Below, piece by piece: positions 48,601 to 60,324 of a stretch of DNA of 64,000 bases (its first letter is position 1; the number at the start of each line of letters is the position of its first letter). The translations under genes were made by a program, and so were the position numbers. The DNA comes from Chelonoidis abingdonii (lineage: Eukaryota > Chordata > Testudines > Testudinidae), in NCBI RefSeq assembly GCF_003597395.2, contig NC_133771.1, positions 133,717,957-133,781,956 on the forward strand, in the 5' to 3' direction. The notes under the pieces are model-generated. The model searched no databases, was not told where the DNA came from, and saw only the letters and a list, made by a program, of their open reading frames with translations.

Positions 48601-48757
48601 CCAGCATAAAAGGATCTGCTGCTGCTCTTTTATTGTTAACGCTCCAAACGAAATCCAAAAAGAAAGAGAACGGTAGTTGTTTTAAAAAGCGAAGTGCAAA
48701 CTCCAAGCGTCCTCGGGGCTGCAGAATCCGCTGCCGTCTGGCTGAGATTCCTTCCAG
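48601..48757 (-). other. THBS2: THBS2 exon 1, non-coding (start approximate)
   Basis: A good donor, CTGG then GTAAGAGG, stands at 48,600-48,599, and a TATA box about 25-30 bases upstream of the estimated start sets the 5' limit near 48,757. Mammalian THBS2 also has a separate 5' untranslated exon. The exon is moderately GC-rich and ends TTTTATGCTGG; joined to exon 2 (GAGTTATG) this ATG is in frame with the main start. The transcription start was not observed directly. Confidence 0.6.
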
Positions 48758-48781
48758 TGGCTTGCGAAGGGCTGCTCTCTG

Positions 48782-48791
48782 CTTTTATATA
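48782..48791 (-). promoter_or_regulatory. TATA box of THBS2
   Basis: The minus strand reads GAGTATATAAAAGCAGAG, a strong TATA box, at the right distance from the exon 1 donor for a short leader exon. GC boxes lie about 150 bases further upstream. Confidence 0.65.
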
Positions 48792-48846
48792 CTCTCCCTC
48801 GCGGGTACTGCTGTCAATCAGCCACACAAGGAAGCGCTTTTCAATT

Positions 48847-48864
48847 CATTCCTCCGCAGGAATG
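48847..48864. promoter_or_regulatory. Inverted pair CATTCC-N6-GGAATG (TEAD/MCAT-like) and neighbouring GC boxes
   Basis: CATTCC at 48,847-48,852 and GGAATG at 48,859-48,864 are exact inverted hexamers, about 55 bases upstream of the TATA box. CATTCC is the core of TEAD-factor sites. At 48,943-48,958 CCCGCCCCGCCCC gives Sp1-type GC boxes. Function is inferred from motif and position only. Confidence 0.4.
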
Positions 48865-51800
48865 ACATAATTCCCCTTTCTGATCCGACAATTTGCTCTC
48901 GTCTACCTGGAAGGCGATCCCAACTCCAGCCCCCTAGAACCATCCCGCCCCGCCCCTCTCCTTTTTCTGCAAGGGACAGTCCTAAACTGGGGCATGGGAG
49001 GAGCAAGACAAAGCAAAAGAGATGTCACTAGTCTTCTGTCAGGACAAGAAGCACCCTGCCTTTCCCTCCTGTCCTGGGAAGAGGAGTCCAGCGCTTCCAG
49101 CCCCGGCTCTGATGAGTGTGAACGTGATGAATACAGAGTGTAGCTGTAGCCGCATTTGATGTGATGAACAGGAGCAGACACGAGAACCCAAAGCCCTGTC
49201 CCTGTTATCTAGCATCCTGCACCCTGATCGCCCCTAATCGTCTTTAGCCCTGCACTAAAGAGCATCCCTCGGTTAGCTCAAACTCTCTCAGTCCTGCCAA
49301 AAATAAGCCTGGCACTGCAATGCCCCTCGAATCGCCCCGTGCAATAATCACACTTCTCTCCCACCCAGGCAATACTCCCTTTTTTTGTATTACCCGGAAC
49401 ATTCATTTCTAAACACACGTCTCTAGAGAGGTGGGTGGGTTTGGGCACTGCAAAAGTTGGGTGCCCCGTCAGTCATTTAAAAGGCACTTGAAACTGATCT
49501 GGAGAAAGGACTGTTCGGAAACAGAAGGCAAAAAAGACAGAACTCGCGCAACTGATTCTAATCACGCCTCCTTGAAAAAAACGGGGGGAGGGAGCGAGGT
49601 TAAGGGGGCCTTTCTGGTTGTACATCCATTGACGGCTGCCCGGCGTTTTATTTTCATCACACCTCAGTCCTGTCCCCTCACACGCGGGTGCCTTTGTTTT
49701 CCGGATCTACGAGAAGATGAGCGCTAGGCATGAACGACTGAAGCAGTGGGTTGTGTGTTTCCAGAGAAAACGGTTAGATGGCTAAAGTATTTTGTCTAGT
49801 ATATGAATCTGCTGCGTATATGCAGTGTAATTATCCACACACTGCACGTAGCTGTGTGTGTTAGAGAGCCCGGTCTGAGGTTCTTTAGTACATTCTTATT
49901 AATAGCTTGCACTGCTATTTATGATTATATAGTGTATGTAGCCCAGCAGATCTCTCTCTCTCGCACCCCCCGCCCCCAAATGTATGCACTTTAAAAAAAA
50001 GACAGAAAGAGAATGTCGTGTCTGACGTGAAATTCTTTTCCTCCTCCTAGCTACATTGTCTCCTTGGCAGCCGTGCTAGCGGAATAAACCTGGCCCTCAT
50101 TAGCTGGGTCGGTGGATGGTTGGAGGCCAGCCAGCAGCAGCCTCAGCTCTACAGCTCCAGTGTCAGGCTGTGGATGGGGGTCAAAGAAAGCGGGGGTAGG
50201 GGGATGTATATTTCACTCCTGGAAACACTGGCACGTTCCGGGAAGTTGCAGAGCAATGTGACTCCAGCGCCGAGACAAAGCCAGGGAAAATACCTGAACG
50301 TGCAAACACGGTCATGCTCCCCAAGACAGGGGGGGAGCTGCAGGCAGGAAATTCTTCACTTTCACTCCTGCTCCCCCCGTCCCCCCCGCACCTCCAGTAA
50401 CAATTTTTGGTTGATTTTATGAAGCTGAGCACCTTGAATAATGTGGCAGAGGAATTCACCTTTCCTTTTGCCATTGTTTACCTTTGATGCTGCTGGTGAT
50501 TGATTCCTCTTTCCAGAGGCATTGTGATACTTTTCAAGACATTGGATATACAGGAATCTTCTCCACTGCTGAAGACCATTGCATCAACAACCTCCTAAGC
50601 TATCCAGGGTATGTCTGTCCTGTAGTGTAAGCCATGGGTTAGCAGAATTCCAATTAGAAGACCCAGCCTCTACACTCATCTGTAACTGCTAAACTCGAGT
50701 CCCAACCTGGCACTCCAGTGTCTACATTGCCTTATGTGAGCCTGAGTCTAACTCCAGTGTAGTTGCCCTGCTCCTGCTCCCATTTAAGTCAACAACAACC
50801 AGTCTTGTATTATCATTATGAAGGCATCATCTGCTTTTTTAATTAAACCCACCCCTGAAAGTGGGTATCTCACAGGAAAGTTAAAATCTGTACATAGATC
50901 AACCTCCCTAGGCAACCTTCTGTTTTGAAAGACCAACTCAAAGTGGTCTCCAAACAATGACTACTATTCTACTCCACTTTGATTAGAAGACTCCATGCTT
51001 TAAGCAACAGTTTTGTTATTAGACACCTCGCCATCCAGTTTGATTCTCAAACAACAGAGTGAATAGTCAGTGGTCTTCTCTCCCCTGCAATCTTTGTCTA
51101 TTTCTATTAGTTGTTTTATGTTTGTTTGTTCTGCTCAGCCAAGAATTAGAGCGTCTTCATTTTGGATCAGGTAAGAATCATGACATTCAGAATGGATTAC
51201 TGCAAATCATGGTAGGGTATCACAGAGACATGCACTGGGCTATGCTGGGGCCCTGGTCCTGCACTGACTCAGAGGGACAAAGATTATGGAAGATTAAACA
51301 ATGCTTAAGATGGTGAGTAGGAAAATGAAGTTAGCTGAAGTTAGCTCTATCGGCACAGAAAGTAAACTCTAGATCCTGCTCTGGCTGGCTCATCATGGGC
51401 CATGTTGTGACAGGTATGTATGTGGAAGTACACGTGGACGAGTGCTAAAGGAAGCCAGTCCCCTTGTACAAGGGCTCTACAATGCAGGGCTCTACAATGT
51501 ACAAGGGCTCTACAATGCAGTCCCTATGCTCATAGCAAGGAAGAGAGAGAGGAGCACTGAGCACTTGCTCTCTGAAAATCAGACCTCTTTGAGATGTGAA
51601 TTGAGGCACTCCAAATAACTAGTCAATTTTAAAAATCAAGGCCCTACCAATTTAGTTCATAATTTTGATTTCGACATCCTAAATCTATTTCAGTATTACA
51701 TGGTATTTTCTTTTAGGCAAAACTGTATCTCCCATTATGTTGGATGTCTTCCTGCTTTCCAGATGGAATCAGCTATTATTATCATTGAATAAATTAAACA

Positions 51801-52790
51801 ATATGTAAGTCTAAAATAAATTACAATTAAAGGTCATTTTGGTGGTTATTGTGTCTCAGCTATTATTGTTCCTCTTTTGGGGATAATTTTTATAATGATT
51901 TGGTCAATAAATATTTTCCATGACAGATCCCTTGAGTTGCTTCATCATGTTTATAAGGTTATCCTATTAGAAAGTATACATGGCAGTGGGTTACAACAAA
52001 TAAACACAAGCAACAATGTGATGTGCAACAAAATCAAGGTCTTTTTACAATTTCGGAGTTTTGTGAGCATAGAAATAAAATGGAAAGGTTGGTGGAAAAT
52101 GGAATAGAAAAATGCTTCGGCTCCTGCACTGACTTCAATGATCATTGGATCAGGCCCTAAGAATGTGAAGGGAAAACCTGTTACATATGGGAAATACAGA
52201 TAGGGAGGGCGTACAGGACTGGGTGCTATAGGTGCAAATTTAAGACTAGATTCTAGACTCCTCAACCTCAGAAAATATTCATGAAAATTAGTGAACAAAG
52301 ATCCTGGCCCACTGAAGCCAATGGCAGTTTTCTCAGTGACTTCAGTGAAGTCAGGATATTGCCCACTGTGAAATGTATTATTATGAAATGGCATTAGTGC
52401 ACTGGATGCAAGTAGAGCTTTTTAATTAGCTGTCAGTGATATTATGCTTATGGTTAGAATCCCAAGGGAATAAACAGGTCTCACTCCACCTTATTTTTTT
52501 ACTGCACACTACAAATTCATAATAACGGTGAGCCTGATTGTGCAACCTTTGCTCATATGAATTAGGACTTACTCACAAAATAATTCCTTTGGCTTCAGTG
52601 GGAATCCTTTTCTGAGTAAAAGTTGCAGAATTGGACCCAGTATTAAGCAGAAACAATGCATTTCATAGGAGTTCTTGTGGTCCAATGGTTACTTTACTTG
52701 ATTTTCAGCATCATGCTTAATACATAAAAGACAGGAATTGGCCACAATTTATCTGACATATAATAAACAAAAAACAACCACAGGACAACA
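48865..52790. other. THBS2 upstream region
   Basis: From 48,900 to about 50,400 the sequence is GC-richer than its surroundings with scattered CpGs, as expected near a promoter. A TCTACACT-type fragment is near 50,605-50,770 and a short tandem duplication (GGGCTCTACAATG, three copies) near 51,470-51,520. No gene; the open frames here are short and unlike any family I know. Confidence 0.4.
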
Positions 52791-52794
52791 AAAC

Positions 52795-53012
52795 CTAGCT
52801 CTTATATAGCCTTTTTTTTATCTTTAGTACTCGAAGTGCTTACAAAGGAAGCCAGAATCATTATCTCCATTTTAAATATGGGGAAACTGAGATACAGAGA
52901 GGTTAAAACAGCTTGCCCAAGTCACCTAGAAAGTTGTGGCTGTGCTAGGAATAGAATGCAGGTTTCCTGAGTCCCAGTCCAGTGCTCTGTTCACTACACC
53001 ACATTGCATTCC
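52795..53012 (-). repeat. MIR-like SINE
   Basis: Plus strand CATTATCTCCATTTTAAATA, GGGGAAACTGAGATACAGAG, GCTTGCCCAAGTCACCTAGA and AGTCCAGTGCTCTGTTCACT: antisense MIR with tRNA-like head at the high end. Confidence 0.8.
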
Positions 53013-53161
53013 CTCATCTTATATCACAGTCCCACATCAGTCTCCAACATTTGTCCATATCAGATGCTTCAAGGGAGGAGGCAAAACTTCCATAAAAAGG
53101 GCAATTATGCAATAACATGCCCACAGAGACAATTTAACAGAATATAAAAATGGCCATACTG

Positions 53162-53469
53162 CAGGGGTTGGCAACCTTTCAGAAGTGGTGTGCTGAGTCT
53201 TCATTTATTAACACTAATTTAAGGTTTCTCTTGTCAGTAATACATTTCAACATTTTTAGAAGGTCTCTTTCTATAAGTCTATAATATATAACTAAACTAT
53301 TGTATGTAAAGTAAATAAGGTTTTTTAAATGTTTAAGAAGCTTCATTTAAAATTAAACTAAAATGCAGAGCTCCCCAGACTAGTGGCCAGGACCAAGGCA
53401 GCGTGAGTGCCGCTGAAAATCAGCCTGTGTGCCACCTTCGGCATGCGTGGCATAGGTTGCCTACTCCTG
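53162..53469. mobile_element. hAT miniature element with exact 8-bp duplication, inside CR1
   Basis: 308 bp, ends CAGGGGTTGGCAACCTTTCA and, reversed, CAGGAGTAGGCAACCTATGC. CCATACTG flanks both sides (53,154-53,161 and 53,470-53,477). The right flank continues directly into CR1 text, whose first 8 bases are the duplicated target. Confidence 0.92.
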
Positions 53470-53760
53470 CCATACTGGGTCAGACCAAAGGTCCATCTAG
53501 CCCAATATCTTGTCTTTGACAGTGGCCAATGCCCGGTGCTTCAGAGGGAATTAACAGAACAGGTAATCATCAAGTGATCCATCCCCTGTTGCCTTTCCCA
53601 GCTTCGGGCAAACAGAGGCAAGGGACACCATCCCTGTCCCTCCTGGCTAATAGTCATTGATGGACCTATACTCCATGAACTTATCTAGTTCTTTTCTGAG
53701 CTGTGGTATAGTCTTGGCCTTCACAACATCCACTGGCTGAGACTTTAGCCTTGTCCACAA
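53470..53760 (-). repeat. CR1 LINE fragment
   Basis: CCATACTGGGTCAGACCAAA, GGTCCATCTAGCCCAATATC, CAGTGGCCAATGCCCGGTGC and AATCATCAAGTGATCCATCC are characteristic turtle CR1 text (antisense), interrupted on the left by the hAT element. Confidence 0.8.
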
Positions 53761-54834
53761 GCACAGGTTTTTGAGAAATCTCTCACCATTGCAGTTCTAC
53801 CATAGGTAACAACAGTAACAGCATTACTCTAGATTTGTCAGAGGTGTTTTTACCACCATCTCATCTAGACATGCTCTGAGCAGGTTTAAAAGAGTTGCTT
53901 CTACACCAGCTCTCCTACTATTGATCTTAAAGGGAATGAGCTGCCTGGTATGGTAAACACGAACCTTCTGCAGCCTGGATAAGATTAATCCAGAGTGTAA
54001 TACCGCTGATGTCCCATGTTGTTATACCAAAAATTAATCTGGCTCATGCAATTTAATCTTCACCAGATCAAAAGTTATTGAAGTATTGTCTTTGGAGCTG
54101 TTGGTCATTTCAGAAAAACAAATAACTGAACTCAATACATTGGTAACTGAGTAAAATTGTATGGCCTGTCAAATCAGACTAGATGATCTAATGGTCCCTT
54201 TTGGCTTTAAAAATCTACTAATATATGAAACATCCTCTTCAAATGGTACAGCAACAGCTGAGGATTTATACTTTAGTGTCACTGCCACATTTCAGATCTG
54301 GGGCTTAGGTGTTAAAATGTTAATTTGTTTGCTTTACAAAATAAGAACAAATAAACTAGATAAAATGTGGGAGGAGGGGATTGTCAAGCGAGATTTAATT
54401 TCCACAATCCAGTGTCAATCTGGGCCACAAAACTAAGATTGCTGACTACAGAGCAGACTGTGGCACAGCTATACAGTTTCTGAATGAGTATGTGCTGCTA
54501 TCCAGCAATATTTGAGAGGCAGGGGAGGTGTTCTTCAGACATCCCTCTGCAGCTACTCCAGTTAAAAGATGAATGTGGATTTTGGATTACTGGAATAGAT
54601 TATTTTACATGATAGGGGTCTTTTCCCTTGTTGAGGATGCAAGTTGTTTTTACTAAAGCGTGGTATATTAATAATTTACACTCTGGTACCGGAGGAGCAG
54701 GGGGAGTCTAAATGTCACAAACTTAAACAGATTTCCATGTTTGTCTTTCTTTGACACATAGGGAGAAGTATTCCATTTCCAACTGTCCCTAAACTATTTC
54801 TGGAAGCTAAATGTATCCACCCATGAGTTAAAAT
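53761..54834. other. Intergenic, with a short CR1 3' end
   Basis: Near 54,158-54,225 the text CCTGTCAAATCAGACTAGAT and GGTCCCTTTTGGCTTTAAAA is a CR1 3' end in sense orientation. The remainder shows no gene. Confidence 0.45.
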
Positions 54835-56220
54835 AGTAATACTGTGAACTTGTATAACACCTTCCACCAGAAGATCACAATGTGCTTTACAAATATCAGT
54901 TAGCATATCCTAACCACACCCTTGCCAGCAAGAAATCATATTACTCCCTTTTTACAAATGAGAAAATTGGGTCAGAGACAGATCAAGGCCTCAATCCAAC
55001 AAACACTTAAGCGCATTAGTAATGTCATTGAAGTCAACAAGACTGCTCATGTGCTTAAAATTAAACATATGCCTGAGTGCTTTGCTGGACCAGGGGCGGG
55101 GGGCCTAAAGGCTAGATACAAAAAGATTTAGGCACCTAATTGTCACTTTAGGCACCTAAATCCAAAATGTAGTCTTCAAAACCCCTACTCAGCTGCTGCC
55201 TAACTCTGTAGGTACATAAAACACTTAGGCACCAAGGTAATTGCCAGTAAAGTCCCCATGCCTACATTTCTGCTGGTGGGTATACACAAAGCCACCTAAG
55301 TCCTGACACCACCAAACTGCTTGGCAGCCAGTTCACAAATGATGCGCTCCCCTGCCTCTCTCAGCTGGAGAGCCCCACCTAGTAGGCCTTTTCTGAGCAT
55401 GTCTAACCCACACACCATCTTATTATGTTATACACATTAACCTAGTGGCCAGAGCACTCACCCAGGATGTAGGAGATGCAGGTTCCATTCCTCACTCTAC
55501 TTGAGCTGAAGCAAAGATTATAACATAGGTTTCCCATCTCCCACCTGAGTGCCCTAACCACTAGTTTATGGGGTTCTCTGCAATGAGTCTTTCTCAATCT
55601 CTCCTGTTGGAGCTGTTCCACTTTGTATAAAATACCTAATGAGCCAATAGAGTAGAAACTGGAACCTAGGTCACTCAGATACATATGCTAACCACTGAGC
55701 TATCACTCTCACTCTCTCTTGGGCCCAATGAATAAGTATTTTAGGAGGAGGGCACACCTTGGCTTTTCGCAAGGAAAGGCTGACCTGGCTTATGCACCTA
55801 ACTCCAACATAGGTTTTATGGCTGTGACTCTGGAGTAGAGATAGGCAGCACCCTCTGGACCAGAATTAGGTGCCTAATCCCCTTTGAGGCATCACCCATC
55901 ACCTCAGAATTTCCTACTGGCTAACTTCAACAGCTCTCTGCTCACTTTGCTGGTTTCTGTAAATCCCTTTCTTAGGCACCGAACTTTCCCCATGCATTGT
56001 TTAGGAAATTCAGCGCTGTGAATTCCACTGAACCTAAATGTTAGGTGTTGCAATGTAGAGCCTAAGTCTCCTTTGGGTATTTAGCCATAAGTGTCTTGAC
56101 TAAGATCACACAATGAGTCATTGGAGGAGCCAGGAACAGAGCTCAGAACACCCAACTCCAATGCCCATGCTTTAACCTCCAGACTATCCTGTCTCCCTTC
56201 CTTAAAATACATATAATAAT
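54835..56220. repeat. Block of diverged repeats
   Basis: MIR-like antisense pieces (54,835-54,975; 56,080-56,215), a GCTTAAGCAC palindromic repeat (54,984-55,094), text of the type TTTAGGCACCTAA (55,120-55,310) and a symmetrical tRNA-like repeat (55,441-55,565). Individual limits are approximate. Confidence 0.5.
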
Positions 56221-58165
56221 GAATATTTATCCACAAACAAATAGTTAAATATTTTCTTAACCTCTTTGTTGGATTTTTCATATTTTTTTCCACCAAGTCT
56301 GCACCACAAAACAGCAGGGATGCCAAAATTTTTTAGCATACAATAAGGAATACTCCCCCGCTGAGAAAGCATGCTATGCATATGGGTATTGGAAAGGCTC
56401 AATGGATCCCACGTTGTTGCTGTGGATTCCACAACATATTTTCCATTAGTTTGAGTGGTTTTATTATTCCAATTCAGATTTCTATTATACTTTTGCTACA
56501 TAGGTCCTCACTCTACCGTTAAGACAGTGTGCTGTATTCAATTATATTCGTTGATGACAGTGTCCATTACTATATTGTAGTCTTTGAAATGCACAAGACT
56601 ATCTTCATTATACAGTATTCAAGTCATAATCTTAATTTTGTTTTCATTTTAGCACTTAGTTGACTTTTTCTATCTCAAATGGAATTTAATCATATTATAA
56701 TTATGTGTAAAAACCAAATGACCTACATCCTTACCAGTTATATTCAATCCTTACTCTCAGGCAAAACTTATTGAGGTAAATTGGAGTTTTACCTGGATAA
56801 CGACTGAGGACAACTAAGTGAGAATTTCAATACATGGCCCAGGAAGTGAATTTCAATACATGGCCCACCATGTGCAATTACTGATAAGTCATCCATTGGA
56901 AACAAAAACCAATAAGAAATAAGATTTGGATAATCTTACTGTGAAAATAGCTTTTGATTACACAGAGGGCAGTACTCCAGGACTTTCAGTGAGATGTAGC
57001 TGTGTCCACATGGAGTATTACTTCGCAGCAAGCTAGCGTGCTATAGATTCACATCCTAGTTTATCACATAGTAACTTGCTGTCTAGACAAACCCCTAGTC
57101 TCACTTTGTATGTGTATATATTAAAATAATGAACAGATTACTTACCCATATTACTCTTGAGATAGGATACCCATCTGTAGACCTAACTGTACTGCATGTA
57201 TTCAGTTATACAGGGACAGATTCTGCAGTGACTTTATATGGGTGCACAAGGGGAGGGAGTTTGAAAGGAGCCTCTCTCCTGTGCACTCTATGGAAGGACC
57301 TGTCAGAATTGCAGAGCCTGAGTCCAGGGGACACAAGAGTACTCCCAATATGCCCTGACAGGAGTGCACTTAACTCCAGAGGCTCGGCACCCAGTCACTG
57401 CCCTGGCCTACACATTTTAGTGTGCATGCAGGAGGGTGTATTGTGCACCCCAGAGGATGTCCTGGGGAAGTGTGGCACTCCACTGTCCCAACAGGTGTGG
57501 AGCACTGATAAGATAGAGGATTCACATCTTTGAAAAAAAAAATCCAGAGGGACAATTGACTGAAGGGAGGGCAGTACTAACAGAATGTTTTCTTTGCTCT
57601 AAGAATTGAAATGATTTCCAAAACATAGAAAGACTACAAAAAGTAGCCAAAGGACCTAGTTTCTATCCATATGCACAGAACTCCCAGAGAGAAAGAGAGA
57701 GAAACATATCCCAAAGGATGGACACAGAGATAAAAGAACAAAATTCAACAGACTACTACAGATGGATATGGGACCCCAAACAGGAGAAAGGTCTTCATCT
57801 AGCTGTGACTTGATAATGATTATGTGATTAAAGTTGAGCCAATGCAAATAATTTGTTTTACTCTAACTGCTTGTCTCTTTTTCGGCACCCAGAACATCCA
57901 CAAGCGGATCATAATTTCCTCTAATTTATTCATTACTTGAATGCATTTGCAATTCTTTTCTTTGTACTGATCACAACAATTGAAGCTCTGTTACTTAGTT
58001 CTTAGTTGTCAGATAAATCACATGGATCTGTTTCTGTTCCCTGATTGGATGAGCAAGCAAGCACTTCCCTCTCAAATACTTATATACACAAATTAAAAGT
58101 TTGGCCTCTGACAATTTTCATGCATCCAACTTGGTAATTTGCTTTCTGCAAACATTTGTGTAAGA
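56221..58165. other. Intergenic, no gene seen
   Basis: AT-rich sequence. A fragment near 56,995-57,095 (GTGTCCACATGGAGTATTAC and on) resembles a TCTACACT-type element. The 134-codon frame at 57,129-57,533 has no recognisable domain. Confidence 0.35.
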
Positions 58166-58332
58166 CGGGGATCAGCAACCTTTGGCACACGTCCCGCCAG
58201 GGTGAACACCCTGGCGGGCCGGTCAGGTTTGTTTACCTGCCACATCTGCAGATTCGGCTGATCGCGGCTCCCACTGGCCTGGGCCGGCCAGTGGGGGCTG
58301 GTGGACTGCAGGCCAAAGCTTGCCGATCCCTG
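58166..58332. mobile_element. hAT miniature element, 167 bp
   Basis: A short relative of the 43,348 element: CGGGGATCAGCAACCTTTGG on the left, CCAAAGCTTGCCGATCCCTG on the right, and GTTTGTTTACCTGCCACATC inside. Flanks GTGTAAGA and GTGTAAGG, 7 of 8 identical. Confidence 0.85.
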
Positions 58333-60324
58333 GTGTAAGGAAACCTCAGTGACACACTGCTCACAAAACACAAAAGCCATGGCAAAGAGTGAAGATGTTT
58401 CAAAACTTGAAGAATTATTTGCTGACAATCTGCCTTATTCCTCCTGATCTGACGCTGCTGCAATGAATATTGGGCCCTCATGAAAAGCAGCCAGAAAGGA
58501 TTTTAATTTCATTGTAACTCCTACCTCACTAATTTAGTATAGCAACATGATGAGACATTGGGAAAACTGCAGAAACTAGAAAAACCTCTATAGCTGAGTT
58601 GTAAGTAATAAGGAGATAACTTTATCTTAATGACTTTTCCTCAGTATTTGGTTTCTGAGCCTCCACTTGTTACAGTTTGACCCTTTTGCTGTGCCTGATC
58701 TATTATGTTTCTTTGTAAAGCTTCCACTATGACACATAAGAACTTTACCATTTCTTGTAACCTATTGACCATTCTTTAACTTTGCAGTTGAATCTGCATT
58801 CTACCCCATTCGAGATCTTACTGACTTCAGATCAGTCAAGACTATCAAGAGACTGCAAATATGTTTTTTTCTCACATGCATTATTATCCATGTGTTCTTT
58901 TTTTAGATGTTACACTGATATACAGTGACATAATACTAGTTACACACGTTTTATTGATATTAATAATCTGGCCATTTACTCAGTGTTCCACTGGGATTGT
59001 ATATCAGGGCAAATGATGACATTCCTTACTAATGACATCACTTCAGTCATCACTCCACTATCCATTTGCACACGGACCAACACTAATGTGCTAAAATGGT
59101 AGGGAGTGGAAGGAAGAAATCATATTAAGATGGATGTTCATGTTTTGGAAACAAAACTTTGCATAATAGGCAATTGTATAAGAATAGGGTGGGATCTATA
59201 TTAAGAAAATGTGTGCTGAATAAATCCTGGTTTCTGTTTTGTTTCCTTCTTTTCCTCAGTTCAGTATGTCACTTGCCTTGAATTTTCATTGATAGGTCAT
59301 CAAATTAAGAAAGAATGCATTGGGTGTAGGGTAGTTTGTTTGCATCTGGGTATGAAAGTTTATATGGAGGTAGCTGTGTGGCTATTTGGGGCAAGGGTTC
59401 ATGTTGATGGGCTAGACATGTTCTCATGCAAACGCATTTGTGTAAGCATGTGTGTGTGTGTGTGTGTAACAGTTTCTAGGTTTGTCCATCACTATTCTAA
59501 CTGTTGAATTCAACTGAGATACACCAGTTTAATGCAGCTGAAAACCTGATCCAAAGCGTCCACTCACTTAAGGCCTAAGAATGTGTAACTTTATTTATAT
59601 TCATATTGCTTAATCTTGTACCACGTTAATCCTTCCATCATCTACCTTTTACGTATGTTTATACCTCTTTAATCTGGTTCTAGCTCATCCTTCTGCAAAA
59701 CCCCCCAAACTATTCCTTTCATTTCAAGAGTGCCTACTGCTCTCCTCTACAGGACAGAAAGTCTAGGCTAGCAGCACTATGAGTTAAGTGCTCTCCTTTA
59801 TAAATAAATTTAGATATAGGCCTCTACCTGTTTGAATCAGCTTCAATTTTTCATTCCCAGCTGCAAATTCTTCACAGAATAAACTATAGTTTAAATTGTT
59901 TGCACTTCTCTCTTTTCTCTCTGCTGTTAGAGATTTAAAGGGAAACAAGTGCTTTTGATAATGGCTTTCCCATAGATCATATGCACATGGTATGAAAAAT
60001 TGCAGTAGAGATACTGAATAAGGAAAAGAAAAGGAAGGCATGGCCTGAGTACAGGAAATGTTAGCTTTCATAGGGGAGAAAACAGAGGAGTTTGGAACTT
60101 ACTGCAGCCTTGAAGTCAGGAAAAATTAAGCTGAGGTAGGGATGGTTTTAATTAACAAGAGAAAAGCCAGAATCTGGAAAAAGGGTTAGAGGTTGCATTC
60201 ACTTTAAGAATCACTCAGTTAATTAGATAGGAGATCAATTCAGTGGAAAGGGAATCAACCAAGTATGCAATTCATCAGATTATGAGCTATTTTGACAGTC
60301 AGAGATTCAAGTCAAATGCCCAAG
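58333..60324. other. Intergenic, no gene seen
   Basis: AT-rich, with a (TG)10 microsatellite at 59,449-59,468. No coding or repeat family assigned. Confidence 0.4.

Noticed and set aside
48633..49031. 132-codon plus-strand open frame over the THBS2 promoter
   Set aside because: Crosses exon 1, the TATA box and GC boxes on the opposite strand. A bidirectional gene cannot be excluded, but the protein text is low-complexity with no domain and no promoter or splice evidence.
57129..57533. 134-codon plus-strand open frame
   Set aside because: No recognisable domain, no splice context and no codon pattern; likely chance.
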